From assembly GCF_015244675.1 (NCBI RefSeq), contig NZ_JABCQO010000008.1, positions 62,001 through 126,000 of the forward strand: a DNA stretch of 64,000 nt, given 5' to 3'. The DNA is from Gluconobacter cerevisiae. GTDB taxonomy: Bacteria > Pseudomonadota > Alphaproteobacteria > Acetobacterales > Acetobacteraceae. Both the position numbers and the translations under genes were made by a program. The notes beneath the pieces are model-generated. The model saw only the letters and a program-made list of their open reading frames with translations. It was not told where the DNA came from and searched no databases. Shown here piece by piece: positions 17,624 through 24,650 of this stretch (position 1 is its first letter; each line of letters opens with the position of its first letter).

Positions 17624-17713
17624 TCAAACCCTCCCCGGCCGAGAGCCGGCCGCAAGATGGAGCAGGATCACGAGGGCCAGTGCCTCGCAGAGGGTAGGTA
17701 TTAAAGAAGTCAT
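17624..17713 (-). CDS. Tiny hydrophobic phage peptide, 29 residues
   Basis: MTSLIPTLCEALALVILLHL then AAGSRPGRV: one short transmembrane-like helix and a basic tail. Supported mainly by its ATGA overlap with the gene before and its 1-bp spacing to the gene after. Confidence 0.4.
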   Translation of the reverse strand: MTSLIPTLCEALALVILLHLAAGSRPGRV

Positions 17714-17886
17714 CACGCGCTCCACTTCTCAGCATTCAGCAGGCCGCACTCGCGGCGGATTTCGTTGTCGTCATGTCGGAGGTCTGAGAGGCACGGCAGG
17801 GCCGCCGCACGCTCGATCCGCTCCATGAGGAAGGACCGTGCAATCACGTCGCTCAGGTCCTCGTTGATCTCGCGGGGGTGGGTCAT
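17713..17886 (-). CDS. Small phage protein, 57 residues
   Basis: MTHPREINEDLSDVIARSF to GLLNAEKWSA. Predicted helical and acidic. Start overlaps the end of the larger gene at 17883. Function unknown. Confidence 0.5.
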   Translation of the reverse strand: MTHPREINEDLSDVIARSFLMERIERAAALPCLSDLRHDDNEIRRECGLLNAEKWSA

Positions 17887-18524
17887 GCCGGCACCATGTC
17901 GTCTGCAGGCATATCGCTTTCGTTGAGAGCTTCAGCCTTCGAAGTCACCGCGGCCTGCAGTCCAGCGAGGCGCGGGTGACCGTTTTCGGTCAGGGATGCG
18001 ATCGCCTTCTTGTAGTTGTCGGTTCCCGTGACGTTCTGCAAATCCTGAAGGGTTGCGGCCTTCTCGACTGCTGCCAGCCGACCATCAATCCACGCTGCCC
18101 ACCGGTCGGCAGGCGCTTCCCGCTGTTCCGGCTGAATTCGCAGCGGCTTGACCGTGTAGAGCTTCTTGCTCCCCCGCGTGACCTGCAGGGCAAGCGGCGT
18201 ATCCTGCGTGATATCGGTCATGTGGCTGATGCGGATGCCGCCAACAGCGATCCCGCCGAACTTGACCGACGGCTCACGGAACAGGGTCATACCCTTTCCC
18301 GCATATGCCTTCCCGTCCTTACCCCAGACGTTCACCAGAACGCGGCGCATCGACTTGCACGGATAGTAAGGCTTACCGTTGCATCCCTCATAAAAGATGG
18401 CAATCGGCTGGTCTGCGTTGCCTTCGCGCACATCCTGAATGCGCACCGTCAGCGGGCCGCCCATCAGATCGTCAGCATTCAACTGATCTGACTTGGCGAT
18501 GATGGTTTTCGACAGATCGACCAT
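17883..18524 (-). CDS. Exonuclease-linked phage protein, possible ssDNA-binding or annealing partner
   Basis: 213 residues, directly downstream of and overlapping the YqaJ exonuclease. The first 110 residues are beta-rich (GPLTVRIQDVREG, ADQPIAIFYEG, PYYPCKSMRRVLVNVWG, GMTLFREPSVKFGGIAVGGIRISHM), which would fit an OB-like fold. The rest is helical with an acidic end (NESDMPADDMVPA), as single-stranded DNA-binding proteins often have. Lambda-type exonucleases normally pair with an annealing protein or SSB; no RecT, Beta or Erf motif is visible here. The partner role is therefore inferred from position only. Confidence 0.65.
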   Translation of the reverse strand: MVDLSKTIIAKSDQLNADDLMGGPLTVRIQDVREGNADQPIAIFYEGCNGKPYYPCKSMRRVLVNVWGKDGKAYAGKGMTLFREPSVKFGGIAVGGIRISHMTDITQDTPLALQVTRGSKKLYTVKPLRIQPEQREAPADRWAAWIDGRLAAVEKAATLQDLQNVTGTDNYKKAIASLTENGHPRLAGLQAAVTSKAEALNESDMPADDMVPA

Positions 18525-19216
18525 CAGAGAACAATCTCCTCTTCCATGCTGCGCCGTTCCGTTTCCAGGAACCGCAGATCAGGGCTTTTCAGGGCTGTTT
18601 CGTATTCAGCGCGCTTGGCCGCGATCTCGCCTTCAAAGGCTATCGCGGCATCAATCAGCGCGTCCTGCATCACTGGATCCGGATAGACACGGCGGATCAT
18701 CATCTTGCCGCCGCCCATGGCCGGGAAACTGATGAAGTCGAGCCACTTCCGGCCTGATACCAACAGGCCGGTCTGGATCTGAGCCATGTATTCGGTCGGG
18801 ACTTCCCCACCGCAGATCACGCCGAGCTGCAGGCCGTGAGCGCGTGACTTGCATTCCAGTAGGCCGTCGTCACCAACCAAGCCGTCTGGTGAGTATCCGA
18901 TCGTGAAACCAAACCGGTCCTCAGCCATGAAACCAACCTCAGACACCGGGGCGATGTTCTGGGCGTAGAGTAGCTTGGCCTCGATCTCGTCTTCATGACC
19001 GCGCTGCATCGCGAAGGTCTGGGGCACTTCCTCAACCACGCCACTGATGCGCTGCGCCAGAAGATCCAGAACCAGTCGGCGCGCGGCCTCGTTCTTGGCG
19101 GCCTTCCCGGTCGGGGTCAGCAGCTTGCCGATCACGCTTGCCGTCAGAACGCCGCAACGTGCCTGCAGCCATTCGTCTGTGCCCTGCTCGAGGTCGGTGT
19201 AGACGCGGAGTGTCAT
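18524..19216 (-). CDS. YqaJ-type phage recombination exonuclease
   Basis: 230 residues of the lambda-exonuclease/YqaJ fold. N-terminal QGTDEWLQARCGVLTAS is the conserved opening helix with the DEW/R pattern. The metal-binding core is GYSPDGLVGDDGLLECKSRA (Asp ... Glu-x-Lys), followed by PTEYMAQIQTGLLVSGRKWLDFISF. It would degrade one strand from double-strand ends to feed recombination. Overlaps genes on both sides; the next gene may be its DNA-binding partner. Confidence 0.88.
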   Translation of the reverse strand: MTLRVYTDLEQGTDEWLQARCGVLTASVIGKLLTPTGKAAKNEAARRLVLDLLAQRISGVVEEVPQTFAMQRGHEDEIEAKLLYAQNIAPVSEVGFMAEDRFGFTIGYSPDGLVGDDGLLECKSRAHGLQLGVICGGEVPTEYMAQIQTGLLVSGRKWLDFISFPAMGGGKMMIRRVYPDPVMQDALIDAAIAFEGEIAAKRAEYETALKSPDLRFLETERRSMEEEIVL

Positions 19217-19503
19217 GCCACCCCCCGCGTTTCCATCATGATGAAGGCCAGACCGGCATGCACTGCGCCGAGCGTCCGCATGACCTGTTTCACGTCGGGG
19301 CGTTCGTAGATCTCGTTCAGCCGCGTCAGCGCCGACGTCTTCACGTCCCGAGCCACACGACGGTCATTTTCCAGCGGCGCGATAATCGCCTGATTGCTGT
19401 GGTAAGTGATCAGGCTCTCAAGGTTCAGGATCTCCCGCCGTACCGCAGGCGGAAAGAACTCCAGTTCACCAGACGCACTTCGGGCGTTTGCTGTTTCACG
19501 CAT
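19213..19503 (-). CDS. Hypothetical phage protein, 96 residues
   Basis: MRETANARSASGELEFF to FIMMETRGVA. Mainly helical with ESLITYHSNQAIIAPLENDRRV and a C-terminal hydrophobic helix. Its last bases overlap the exonuclease start. No family recognised. Confidence 0.6.
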   Translation of the reverse strand: MRETANARSASGELEFFPPAVRREILNLESLITYHSNQAIIAPLENDRRVARDVKTSALTRLNEIYERPDVKQVMRTLGAVHAGLAFIMMETRGVA

Positions 19504-19532
19504 TTCAGAAATTCCTGTGGTTTACTTGCTTG

Positions 19533-19712
19533 TCAGGCGGCGATTGCGGATGTGTTTTCAGTCGTTTCGAAGCGGCGACTTGCGAAGCGAAGTTCTGCCA
19601 ACATGTCGAACCACTGGCTGTCGGTCATGCTGCCATCATCAAGAGCTTCGGCATTGTCTTCGAGGATGGCGCATGCCTTGCTCAGTGCTGCTGCGGTCGG
19701 GTTCTGGGGCAT
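19533..19712 (-). CDS. Small phage protein, 59 residues
   Basis: MPQNPTAAALSKACAILEDN to TTENTSAIAA. Acidic and helical; a start at 19712 overlaps the stop of the upstream gene. Function unknown. Confidence 0.55.
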   Translation of the reverse strand: MPQNPTAAALSKACAILEDNAEALDDGSMTDSQWFDMLAELRFASRRFETTENTSAIAA

Positions 19713-19948
19713 TACGCTGCCTCCTGAACTATTCGGCGCATCGGGGCGCGCTCAAGCTGGCGGATCTGGGCAATCGTGGTGTCACGATGCCATTCCAGCC
19801 GCGCCACAGCCGTCGGATCAGCCGCAATCTCGGTGTCGATACGGGACAGTTTGTTCTTCAGCGCGGTCAGTGTCGCGCTATCGCCAGAGCCCGGACGCCA
19901 ATGGGCATCAAACGCACTCTGTGAGAAATTGTCAGGCAGGTTCGCCAT
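19712..19948 (-). CDS. First gene of the leftward operon, 78 residues
   Basis: MANLPDNFSQSAFDAHW then TLTALKNKLSRIDTEIAAD, predicted as a helical hairpin. It lies directly downstream of the repressor-controlled leftward promoter (about 19987-20015) and so would be the first protein made from it. AGGGAGAACC precedes the ATG. Function unknown. Confidence 0.6.
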   Translation of the reverse strand: MANLPDNFSQSAFDAHWRPGSGDSATLTALKNKLSRIDTEIAADPTAVARLEWHRDTTIAQIRQLERAPMRRIVQEAA

Positions 19949-19986
19949 TGTGGTTCTCCCTCGCCGCTTCGTGCGGTGTGAGAGAA

Positions 19987-20038
19987 CCTTATGCGGGGAT
20001 TATACCGCACGTCAATAACTATTTTGGGGATATCCCCG
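19987..20038 (-). promoter_or_regulatory. Leftward early promoter with two repressor sites
   Basis: Read leftward, TTGACG (20010-20015) and ATAAGG (19987-19992) form a -35/-10 pair with a 17-bp gap. The gap is filled by operator TGCGGTATAATCCCCGCA (19992-20009). A second palindrome, GGGGATATCCCC with flanks TTT and GCA, lies at 20024-20041. Both match the sites near the repressor gene at 22350-22436. This is the equivalent of lambda PL/OL and would drive the operon down to int. Confidence 0.7.
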
Positions 20039-20044
20039 CATATC

Positions 20045-20069
20045 CTAATAAAAAGAGACCCGGCTCTCT
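20045..20069 (-). terminator. Terminator after the proline-rich gene
   Basis: On the minus strand, AGAGA-GCCGGG-TCTCT is followed by TTTTATT, directly after the stop at 20071. A modest stem but a good T-run. Confidence 0.5.
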
Positions 20070-20070
20070 G

Positions 20071-20208
20071 TCAGCTCACGGGCTGAGGTGGCTCCTGCAT
20101 GGGTGGAGGGGCCTCGCCCGGTGGCGGATACGGATTAGGGTATGGCGGTCCGGGCGGGTGTGGCGGCGGTGCTGGTGGCTGACCGCAGGCTGTTCGAATG
20201 TCGGGCAT
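20071..20208 (-). CDS. Tiny proline-rich protein, 45 residues
   Basis: MPDIRTACGQPPAPPPHPPG continuing with runs of PP, YPNPYPPP and PMQEPPQPVS; about 40 percent proline. ATG 20208 has GGAG about 7 nt upstream. Extreme composition makes a random open frame possible, but the ribosome site and the terminator behind it support a gene. Function unknown. Confidence 0.45.
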   Translation of the reverse strand: MPDIRTACGQPPAPPPHPPGPPYPNPYPPPGEAPPPMQEPPQPVS

Positions 20209-20270
20209 AGTCATCTCCAATGGCGGGTGACGATTATTCAAAGCCTGTTCGGCGCGCGGGTTTAGTTTGG

Positions 20271-20298
20271 GTAAAAAGAAACCCGGCCGGAGCCGGGT
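20271..20298 (-). terminator. Terminator of the DUF1828 cassette
   Basis: Minus-strand stem ACCCGGC/GCCGGGT (20281-20298, loop TCCG) followed by TTCTTTTTAC, just after the stop at 20303. Confidence 0.75.
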
Positions 20299-20302
20299 GG
20301 GG

Positions 20303-21064
20303 TTAGGCTAACTGAGCAATATTTCTGGGTAGTCCCTTATCAACATCGATAAGGATGGCCCCGGAGCTCTGAAGAAGCGCCAGATCATCCGACTTCCAGA
20401 TAGTATCTATTCCCTCCAACGCCATCGCCATAAAGGCTGGCTTCTTGTTGGCATGAGAAATATCCGAGAACTTCGTATATGCAGGATAGATGGAAGCCAT
20501 AAACGGCGTAACGACTTCAAATGCAGCGTACTGTTTCTGGGGTAACGCCACTATAGTTGAGACTTCGTACGTTTTGTTCAGGCCGCGAACTCTCGAGCCA
20601 CGTTCAATGCGCTTCTCTCCAAAAGCATCCTTAAGCATGCTGTGCAGCTTTTCTTCGACAGCCTCTGCTCGTCCGTGAACCGCATCGGCTGCGAACATCT
20701 TCTCTACCCATGCCTGAGATGCATTTGCCACCAATAACACTGAGCCAATGATCTGATCGTGAGAAGAGCATTCCACTCGCCACTCGCCCGCAAGATACGA
20801 AACGCCAAAATTGCGCTTTATTGCATCCGCCCGCCTTGCCGCCGAGCGTGGCGAAGGAGTCATTAAATGGTCCCGAAGAACACTCCATCCATCCCCTGCA
20901 TCCGTAACCGTCCATGAGTGTTCTCCGGTACGGAATAACGTGACACCTACACCTTGCCCATCCGCGTAAAGACAATGCGTCTGGATGCGAACAGCATCCC
21001 CCCGCAATTCAATGCCCGAAAAAACCGGCCTCAAAAGTTCGGCAACGTCTACAAAGGTGCTCAT
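20303..21064 (-). CDS. DUF1828-domain protein in the immunity region
   Basis: 253 residues. The N-terminal half is DUF1828-like: LLRPVFSGIELRGDAVRIQTHCLY, then GVGVTLFRTGEHSWTVTDAGDGW. The rest carries the typical partner region (EEKLHSMLKDAFGEKRIER ... AFEVVTPFMASIYPAYTKFSD). The start is ATG 21064 next to the preceding stop. Function unknown; DUF1828 genes are often found next to small partner genes in mobile DNA. Placed between the repressor and the leftward promoter, with its own terminator, it is likely expressed in the lysogen and is a candidate exclusion or defence factor. Confidence 0.7.
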   Translation of the reverse strand: MSTFVDVAELLRPVFSGIELRGDAVRIQTHCLYADGQGVGVTLFRTGEHSWTVTDAGDGWSVLRDHLMTPSPRSAARRADAIKRNFGVSYLAGEWRVECSSHDQIIGSVLLVANASQAWVEKMFAADAVHGRAEAVEEKLHSMLKDAFGEKRIERGSRVRGLNKTYEVSTIVALPQKQYAAFEVVTPFMASIYPAYTKFSDISHANKKPAFMAMALEGIDTIWKSDDLALLQSSGAILIDVDKGLPRNIAQLA

Positions 21065-21065
21065 A

Positions 21066-21572
21066 TTATAACCCAAGCGTCGGCTGGAATTCCGGTTCCG
21101 GCACAACTCCCTGTATGTTCATAGCCTTTAAGGCGTAACGTATAGCCTGGGCTGCATCCACTAAATTCTCATCGACAGGTGAGGCTATCTCTCTCCACTT
21201 ATCATGAGGGAGTACGCGGTTATTTCCCCACGCATATCTCCGACTGATACGGGCAGCAAAATATTGCCGGTGAAGACTTTGCGGCGCCCACTCCGGCGCC
21301 TTGTTGGTATGCGAGTTACGGGGAAGGTAACTAAGCCTCTCAAGAGGAATTTTTTCGACCGCAAGAGTAAGGTTTAACCAACCGACTAGACCATCGCTCG
21401 CGGCATGACCATGCAGCTTGAGACCATTCAATGGCTCGTCATTAAGACGAAGGGTCGCAGAAAATGAAAATGCGCTGGATGGCCTATCCTCGTTGCTCCA
21501 ATTTACCCGTCCCGAGATCTGCTTTGGGGTAAGTAGAATTGTATCAAGTGCACACAGGGACGCCTCAGTCAT
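21066..21572 (-). CDS. Partner of the DUF1828 protein, unknown function
   Basis: 168 residues, ending 1 bp before the DUF1828 gene starts, so the two are co-translated. Beta-rich N-terminal half (SSAFSFSATLRLNDEPLNGLKL), then ISRRYAWGNNRVLPHDKWRE and a C-terminal helix with ENLVDAAQAIRYALKAM. No recognised catalytic motif. Likely acts together with its neighbour. Confidence 0.65.
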   Translation of the reverse strand: MTEASLCALDTILLTPKQISGRVNWSNEDRPSSAFSFSATLRLNDEPLNGLKLHGHAASDGLVGWLNLTLAVEKIPLERLSYLPRNSHTNKAPEWAPQSLHRQYFAARISRRYAWGNNRVLPHDKWREIASPVDENLVDAAQAIRYALKAMNIQGVVPEPEFQPTLGL

Positions 21573-21624
21573 AGCTTTTCATCATCCCACCCTCACTTCC
21601 AAGTCCACTTCCCAACGACGCGGC

Positions 21625-22350
21625 TCACGAGAAGGAAGCCTTCGGGTTTGGCTGATAGCTACCAACTACAAGCGCCTGGATCGCCACGTCCGGCACCCCT
21701 GCGCTGTCCTGACCATCTTGCGGCGGCAAGATGACGGGCGTCTGAAATGCCGGATCCCAACTCTGGGGCCATAGGATCACCGTTCCGTCATCCCTGATCT
21801 GGACGGCCTTTACCGTAGCTTCATACTGATCCGTCTTGCTGCATCGCTGCACAGCAACCACGAAGTCACCTGTCTTGGGCAAACGGCCCAGATCACCGAA
21901 ATTGATGACCACGACCACGGAGCCTTCCGGGAAGACCTTGTTCATGGACTGGCCACAGACTTTCAGGCCGTAGCGGTGAAAGCCCTGATAGGCCGTGTCG
22001 ATCGGAACGGTGATCGCGTACCAATCCACAGCAGGCCACTCGATGGCTTCGCGCCAGACGCCTGCCTGTACGTCGCCTCGGACTTCGATTTGTGTGGTGT
22101 GGATAGGCTCAAGCGGCGTTTTCTGCCCCTCAAGAACCTCCACAAGCGAAGCGGGCGAGACTTCAAGAACCTGCGCGAGTGCTGCCAACTTATCAGACCT
22201 CGGCGGATGTCCGCGCCTTCTCATATCCCGAATGAAGTCCACACCAACGGCAGGATTGATCTCGCGCGCCTTAAGGCAGGCCTTCCGATCTGAAAGGCCC
22301 TTGGCAGCAAGGAGTACGTCAATCTTTGCGAGAAGGCTTTCAACACTCAT
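21625..22350 (-). CDS. CI-like prophage repressor with S24 self-cleavage domain
   Basis: 241 residues. The N-terminal domain is an XRE-type DNA-binding domain (VGVDFIRDMRRRGHPPRSDKLAALAQVLEV). The C-terminal LexA/S24 peptidase domain has the Ala-Gly cleavage site at 96-97 (VQAGVWRE), catalytic Ser135 in KVCGQSMNKVF and Lys181 in ATVKAVQ. All parts needed for RecA-stimulated self-cleavage are present, so the prophage is probably SOS-inducible. It faces the Cro-like gene across a 96-bp control region with three operator-like sites, one touching its own start. Confidence 0.9.
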   Translation of the reverse strand: MSVESLLAKIDVLLAAKGLSDRKACLKAREINPAVGVDFIRDMRRRGHPPRSDKLAALAQVLEVSPASLVEVLEGQKTPLEPIHTTQIEVRGDVQAGVWREAIEWPAVDWYAITVPIDTAYQGFHRYGLKVCGQSMNKVFPEGSVVVVINFGDLGRLPKTGDFVVAVQRCSKTDQYEATVKAVQIRDDGTVILWPQSWDPAFQTPVILPPQDGQDSAGVPDVAIQALVVGSYQPNPKASFS

Positions 22351-22441
22351 ACGGGAATTATCCCGTTTCCCGCGCGATCAGTCATCCGGTTATATCCCCG
22401 CACTTTTTGCTTGACGTATGCGGGCATATCCCCGCAATAAT
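22350..22441. promoter_or_regulatory. Right operator region between repressor and Cro
   Basis: Three sites share the half-site TGCGGGGAT: TACGGGAATTATCCCGTT (22350-22367), TCCGGTTATATCCCCGCA (22385-22402) and TGCGGGCATATCCCCGCA (22419-22436). The last begins 2 bp after a TTGACG -35 (22411-22416) and runs into the AATA-type -10 near 22435-22440. Binding there would block the rightward promoter; binding at the first would repress the repressor gene. Confidence 0.75.
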
Positions 22442-22446
22442 GTTTT

Positions 22447-22713
22447 ATGACCCCTACCGATCAGCTTCTGGCGCTTTCGAAAAGCTACTGCGACTTGCGT
22501 GGCATTTCCGAACGCACAGCGTCAGGCATCATCTTTCGTGACAGTCGGACCATTGTTCGCGTGAAGGCGGGTGGAAGCCTGACCCTCAAGAGCTTCGAAC
22601 GGGCCATCAACTGGTTCCGCGAGAACTGGCCGGACAACGCCGAATGGCCTGCTGGTGTTGATCGCCAGCCCCTCCCCACCCGCGCCAAGCGGAAGGAGGC
22701 GGCCAATGCTTAA
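22447..22713 (+). CDS. Cro-like regulator
   Basis: 88 residues. Helix-turn-helix-like region: RGISERTASGIIFRDSRTIVRVKAGGSLTLKSFERAINWF, which resembles small phage regulators. It is the first rightward gene, divergent from the repressor. No ribosome-binding site is visible, and the promoter -10 is only a few bases before the ATG. The mRNA may therefore be leaderless or nearly so, as with lambda cI from PRM. Confidence 0.72.
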   Translation: MTPTDQLLALSKSYCDLRGISERTASGIIFRDSRTIVRVKAGGSLTLKSFERAINWFRENWPDNAEWPAGVDRQPLPTRAKRKEAANA

Positions 22714-22745
22714 AGGTCTCGTCAGCCCTGAAGACTCTCGGGAAT

Positions 22746-23012
22746 TTATCGCTCGTCCTTCAGTTTGTAATGCTGGGCAAGCATCTTATCGGCACCAAAG
22801 CGGATCGCTTCGGACACTCTCGCTTGCGCTTCGTAAATTCGGTCGTTGGGCGTTCCTTCTCGGAAGGACTGCATCTTTGTCAGCATCATCTCTAAAATCT
22901 CTACCTGTCGGTCGTCCCCGACTGCCATTGCGGCGATCATGTTGCCAAGTTGAGTGCAGGCATACGAGATCATGTAATATTCGAGGGATTTTTCCTCAGG
23001 CATCCAGTTCAT
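22746..23012 (-). CDS. Small helical protein on the opposite strand of the early region
   Basis: 88 residues, MNWMPEEKSLEYYMISYACT to MLAQHYKLKDER. It has credible helical composition with ILEMMLTKMQSFRE and RIYEAQARVSEAIRFGADK. It lies antisense within the rightward early operon, which is unusual, but no plus-strand frame here looks better. It may be expressed in the lysogen. Function unknown. Confidence 0.5.
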   Translation of the reverse strand: MNWMPEEKSLEYYMISYACTQLGNMIAAMAVGDDRQVEILEMMLTKMQSFREGTPNDRIYEAQARVSEAIRFGADKMLAQHYKLKDER

Positions 23013-23108
23013 CCTCTGTAGTGGCAGATGGTGAAAGCGGGGACTCCGTTGCCGCCGATCCCCGCAATGACGCTACGCCCGATACTTCCGTGAAGGGAGT
23101 CCGGGACG

Positions 23109-23195
23109 ATGCTTGATTTCGCGTCATGCGCATTCGCCGCCTTGTCCTTCGCCACGTTCATCCGCGCGCATTTTGCCGGGAGGGTCGCACAATGA
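23109..23195 (+). CDS. Possible tiny hydrophobic peptide
   Basis: 28 residues: MLDFASCAFAALSFATFIR then AHFAGRVAQ, one membrane-like helix. Its stop overlaps the ATG of the next gene. Weakly supported. Confidence 0.3.
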   Translation: MLDFASCAFAALSFATFIRAHFAGRVAQ

Positions 23196-23710
23196 CGGCG
23201 CGCTACGACTGGACACCTCACCTTCCCGAGGTCGAGGCGATGTTGCGAGCCGGGAAGACCCGCCGCGAGATCGCTACCCAACTCGGGGTGAAGGAAACCT
23301 CCCTCTCCTCGATGATTGGTCGTCATGGCCTTGCGGGCCTGTCGCCGAACGGCAGCGCAACGGGTGGCTCGTCTCCGCAGAACACGCACAACCGCATCGA
23401 TTGGGCCCCGCTGATGCCGACGCTCTTTGAGATGATGGAGCGCAATGAAAGCGCTGGCACCATTGCGAAGGCCTTGGGTGTTTCGCCTGCCTCCCTGTCG
23501 GCCGCGATGGAGCGGCAGGTTCCTAAGGCTATCCGCACCAAATGGAAGAAAGCCCGTCAGGAAGCGACGCACCCGAAGAAGGAACGTGCCGAGCCGGTCC
23601 TGCGGGGGCCGCTTGAGCCGTTTTCGGATGTTTCGTGGCGTGCGTTGTTCGGTGGTTATGCGCCTCCTGTTCCGGACTGTGCGTTCGGTCGGGACCGCGG
23701 GCTGCACTGA
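23192..23710 (+). CDS. Phage DNA-binding protein with two helix-turn-helix units
   Basis: 172 residues, start ATG 23192 with GGGAGGG upstream. The first HTH is in VEAMLRAGKTRREIATQLGV KETSLSSMIGRH, the second in MMERNESAGTIAKALGVSPASLSAAMER; both are resolvase/GcrA-like. The C-terminus is basic then low-complexity. Probably an early regulator or replication accessory protein. Confidence 0.65.
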   Translation: MTARYDWTPHLPEVEAMLRAGKTRREIATQLGVKETSLSSMIGRHGLAGLSPNGSATGGSSPQNTHNRIDWAPLMPTLFEMMERNESAGTIAKALGVSPASLSAAMERQVPKAIRTKWKKARQEATHPKKERAEPVLRGPLEPFSDVSWRALFGGYAPPVPDCAFGRDRGLH

Positions 23711-23713
23711 GCC

Positions 23714-23896
23714 TCACCCCCAGATGTCCGCTCCAACCAACATCGCCAGTTTGAGCGCCAAGTGGTCTTTGACCTCCTGCGGCTGCCGACTGTGCAGAGC
23801 GCCCCAGAGCTGGGCATCCCTGCACAGTGCGACGGCAAGATGCGGCGTATCCGCATCGATCTCGAATTGTGGTGTCTGGGGCGGGTCTCCTTCCAT
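23714..23896 (-). CDS. Small phage protein, 60 residues
   Basis: MEGDPPQTPQFEIDADTPHL then AVALCRDAQLWGALHSRQPQ to MLVGADIWG. ATG 23896 has AGGAG about 8 nt upstream. Transcribed against its neighbours and ends 3 bp from the stop of the HTH gene. Function unknown. Confidence 0.5.
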   Translation of the reverse strand: MEGDPPQTPQFEIDADTPHLAVALCRDAQLWGALHSRQPQEVKDHLALKLAMLVGADIWG

Positions 23897-23995
23897 CGTG
23901 GTTGCTCCTTCTCTGCTCGGTGACACGGCAGAGAATGGAGGAACAAGATGCGTAAAAGTAGGTGGATTTGTCCCCGAAATTTTCGGGAGGACCGC

Positions 23996-24307
23996 ATGAG
24001 CACTGTGACTGCTGCTGCCTATTCCGAAACCGTTACGGAAGTGCTGCGGCGCAAATACGGCCCGCTGCGTCATTCCGCGAAATTACTCGCGCAGGCGGTC
24101 GGCTCGACCCCGCGCACCGTCCAAAACTGGCTGGATGGAACCAACGCCCCGCGCGGCGCTGAACTCATCCGCCTCATGCAGGAATGCGACGAGCTGGCAG
24201 ACGAAATCTTCCGGCTCGTCAGGGAGGGGAAATGCCCTGGTTCAAAATTACACGTGGACGGTTCGGTTTCGGGAGAAACCCCGGACCTCCTCCGTCATAT
24301 CGCCTGA
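23996..24307 (+). CDS. Small HTH regulator
   Basis: 103 residues from ATG 23996 (GGGAGGA upstream). Contains HSAKLLAQAVGSTPRTVQNWLDGTNAPRGAELIRLM, a clear helix-turn-helix of the XRE/transposase type, then an acidic helix. Likely an early phage DNA-binding protein. Confidence 0.72.
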   Translation: MSTVTAAAYSETVTEVLRRKYGPLRHSAKLLAQAVGSTPRTVQNWLDGTNAPRGAELIRLMQECDELADEIFRLVREGKCPGSKLHVDGSVSGETPDLLRHIA

Positions 24308-24432
24308 CGTGGGTTCATCTCGTGTTCAAAGATTGGGATGCCTACGAGGCCTATGTCGCGGCGAAGTTTGAGAAGTATGAGCGCGCGCTGAAGGCTGCTC
24401 ACACTGCGCTTTGTGAGGAGTTGCGGAAGTGA
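24232..24432 (+). CDS. Small phage protein, 66 residues
   Basis: MPWFKITRGRFGFGRNPG, then LVFKDWDAYEAYVAAKFEKY. The ATG has AGGGAGGGG just upstream. It overlaps the HTH gene by 76 bp in another frame and the next gene by 4 bp. Function unknown. Confidence 0.6.
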   Translation: MPWFKITRGRFGFGRNPGPPPSYRLTWVHLVFKDWDAYEAYVAAKFEKYERALKAAHTALCEELRK

Positions 24433-24650
24433 GCGAGCGCCTAGACCGAATGGATGTGTTCCGCATTCTTCGCGAGACAATCAAGGGTAAGTACGGAAAT
24501 CAGCGTACTTTTGCAGAACGGATGGGGTGTACGCCTCAATACGTTTCTGACGTCATGAATGGACGGCGCGACATTCCTGCGGCGTTTTTGAAAGCGTGCG
24601 GAGTACGTCAAATCACGTACTTTACGCGGGGGGATGTGATCGATGCGTAA
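24429..24650 (+). CDS. Small XRE-type DNA-binding protein
   Basis: 73 residues with a GTG start overlapping the preceding stop. GNQRTFAERMGCTPQYVSDVMNGRRDIPAAFLKACG is a typical XRE/Cro helix-turn-helix. Follows the same coupled arrangement as its neighbours. Confidence 0.72.
   Translation: MSERLDRMDVFRILRETIKGKYGNQRTFAERMGCTPQYVSDVMNGRRDIPAAFLKACGVRQITYFTRGDVIDA

Noticed and set aside
20071-20208. Proline-rich gene as a repeat or CRISPR-like array
   Set aside because: The repetition is at amino-acid level only, without regular DNA repeats or spacers; no CRISPR array was seen anywhere in the window.
22655-23116. 153-codon plus-strand frame after the Cro-like gene
   Set aside because: Ser/Arg-rich shadow; the minus-strand frame there is more protein-like. 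Its last 31 codons from GTG 23021 could be a tiny gene but support is too weak.
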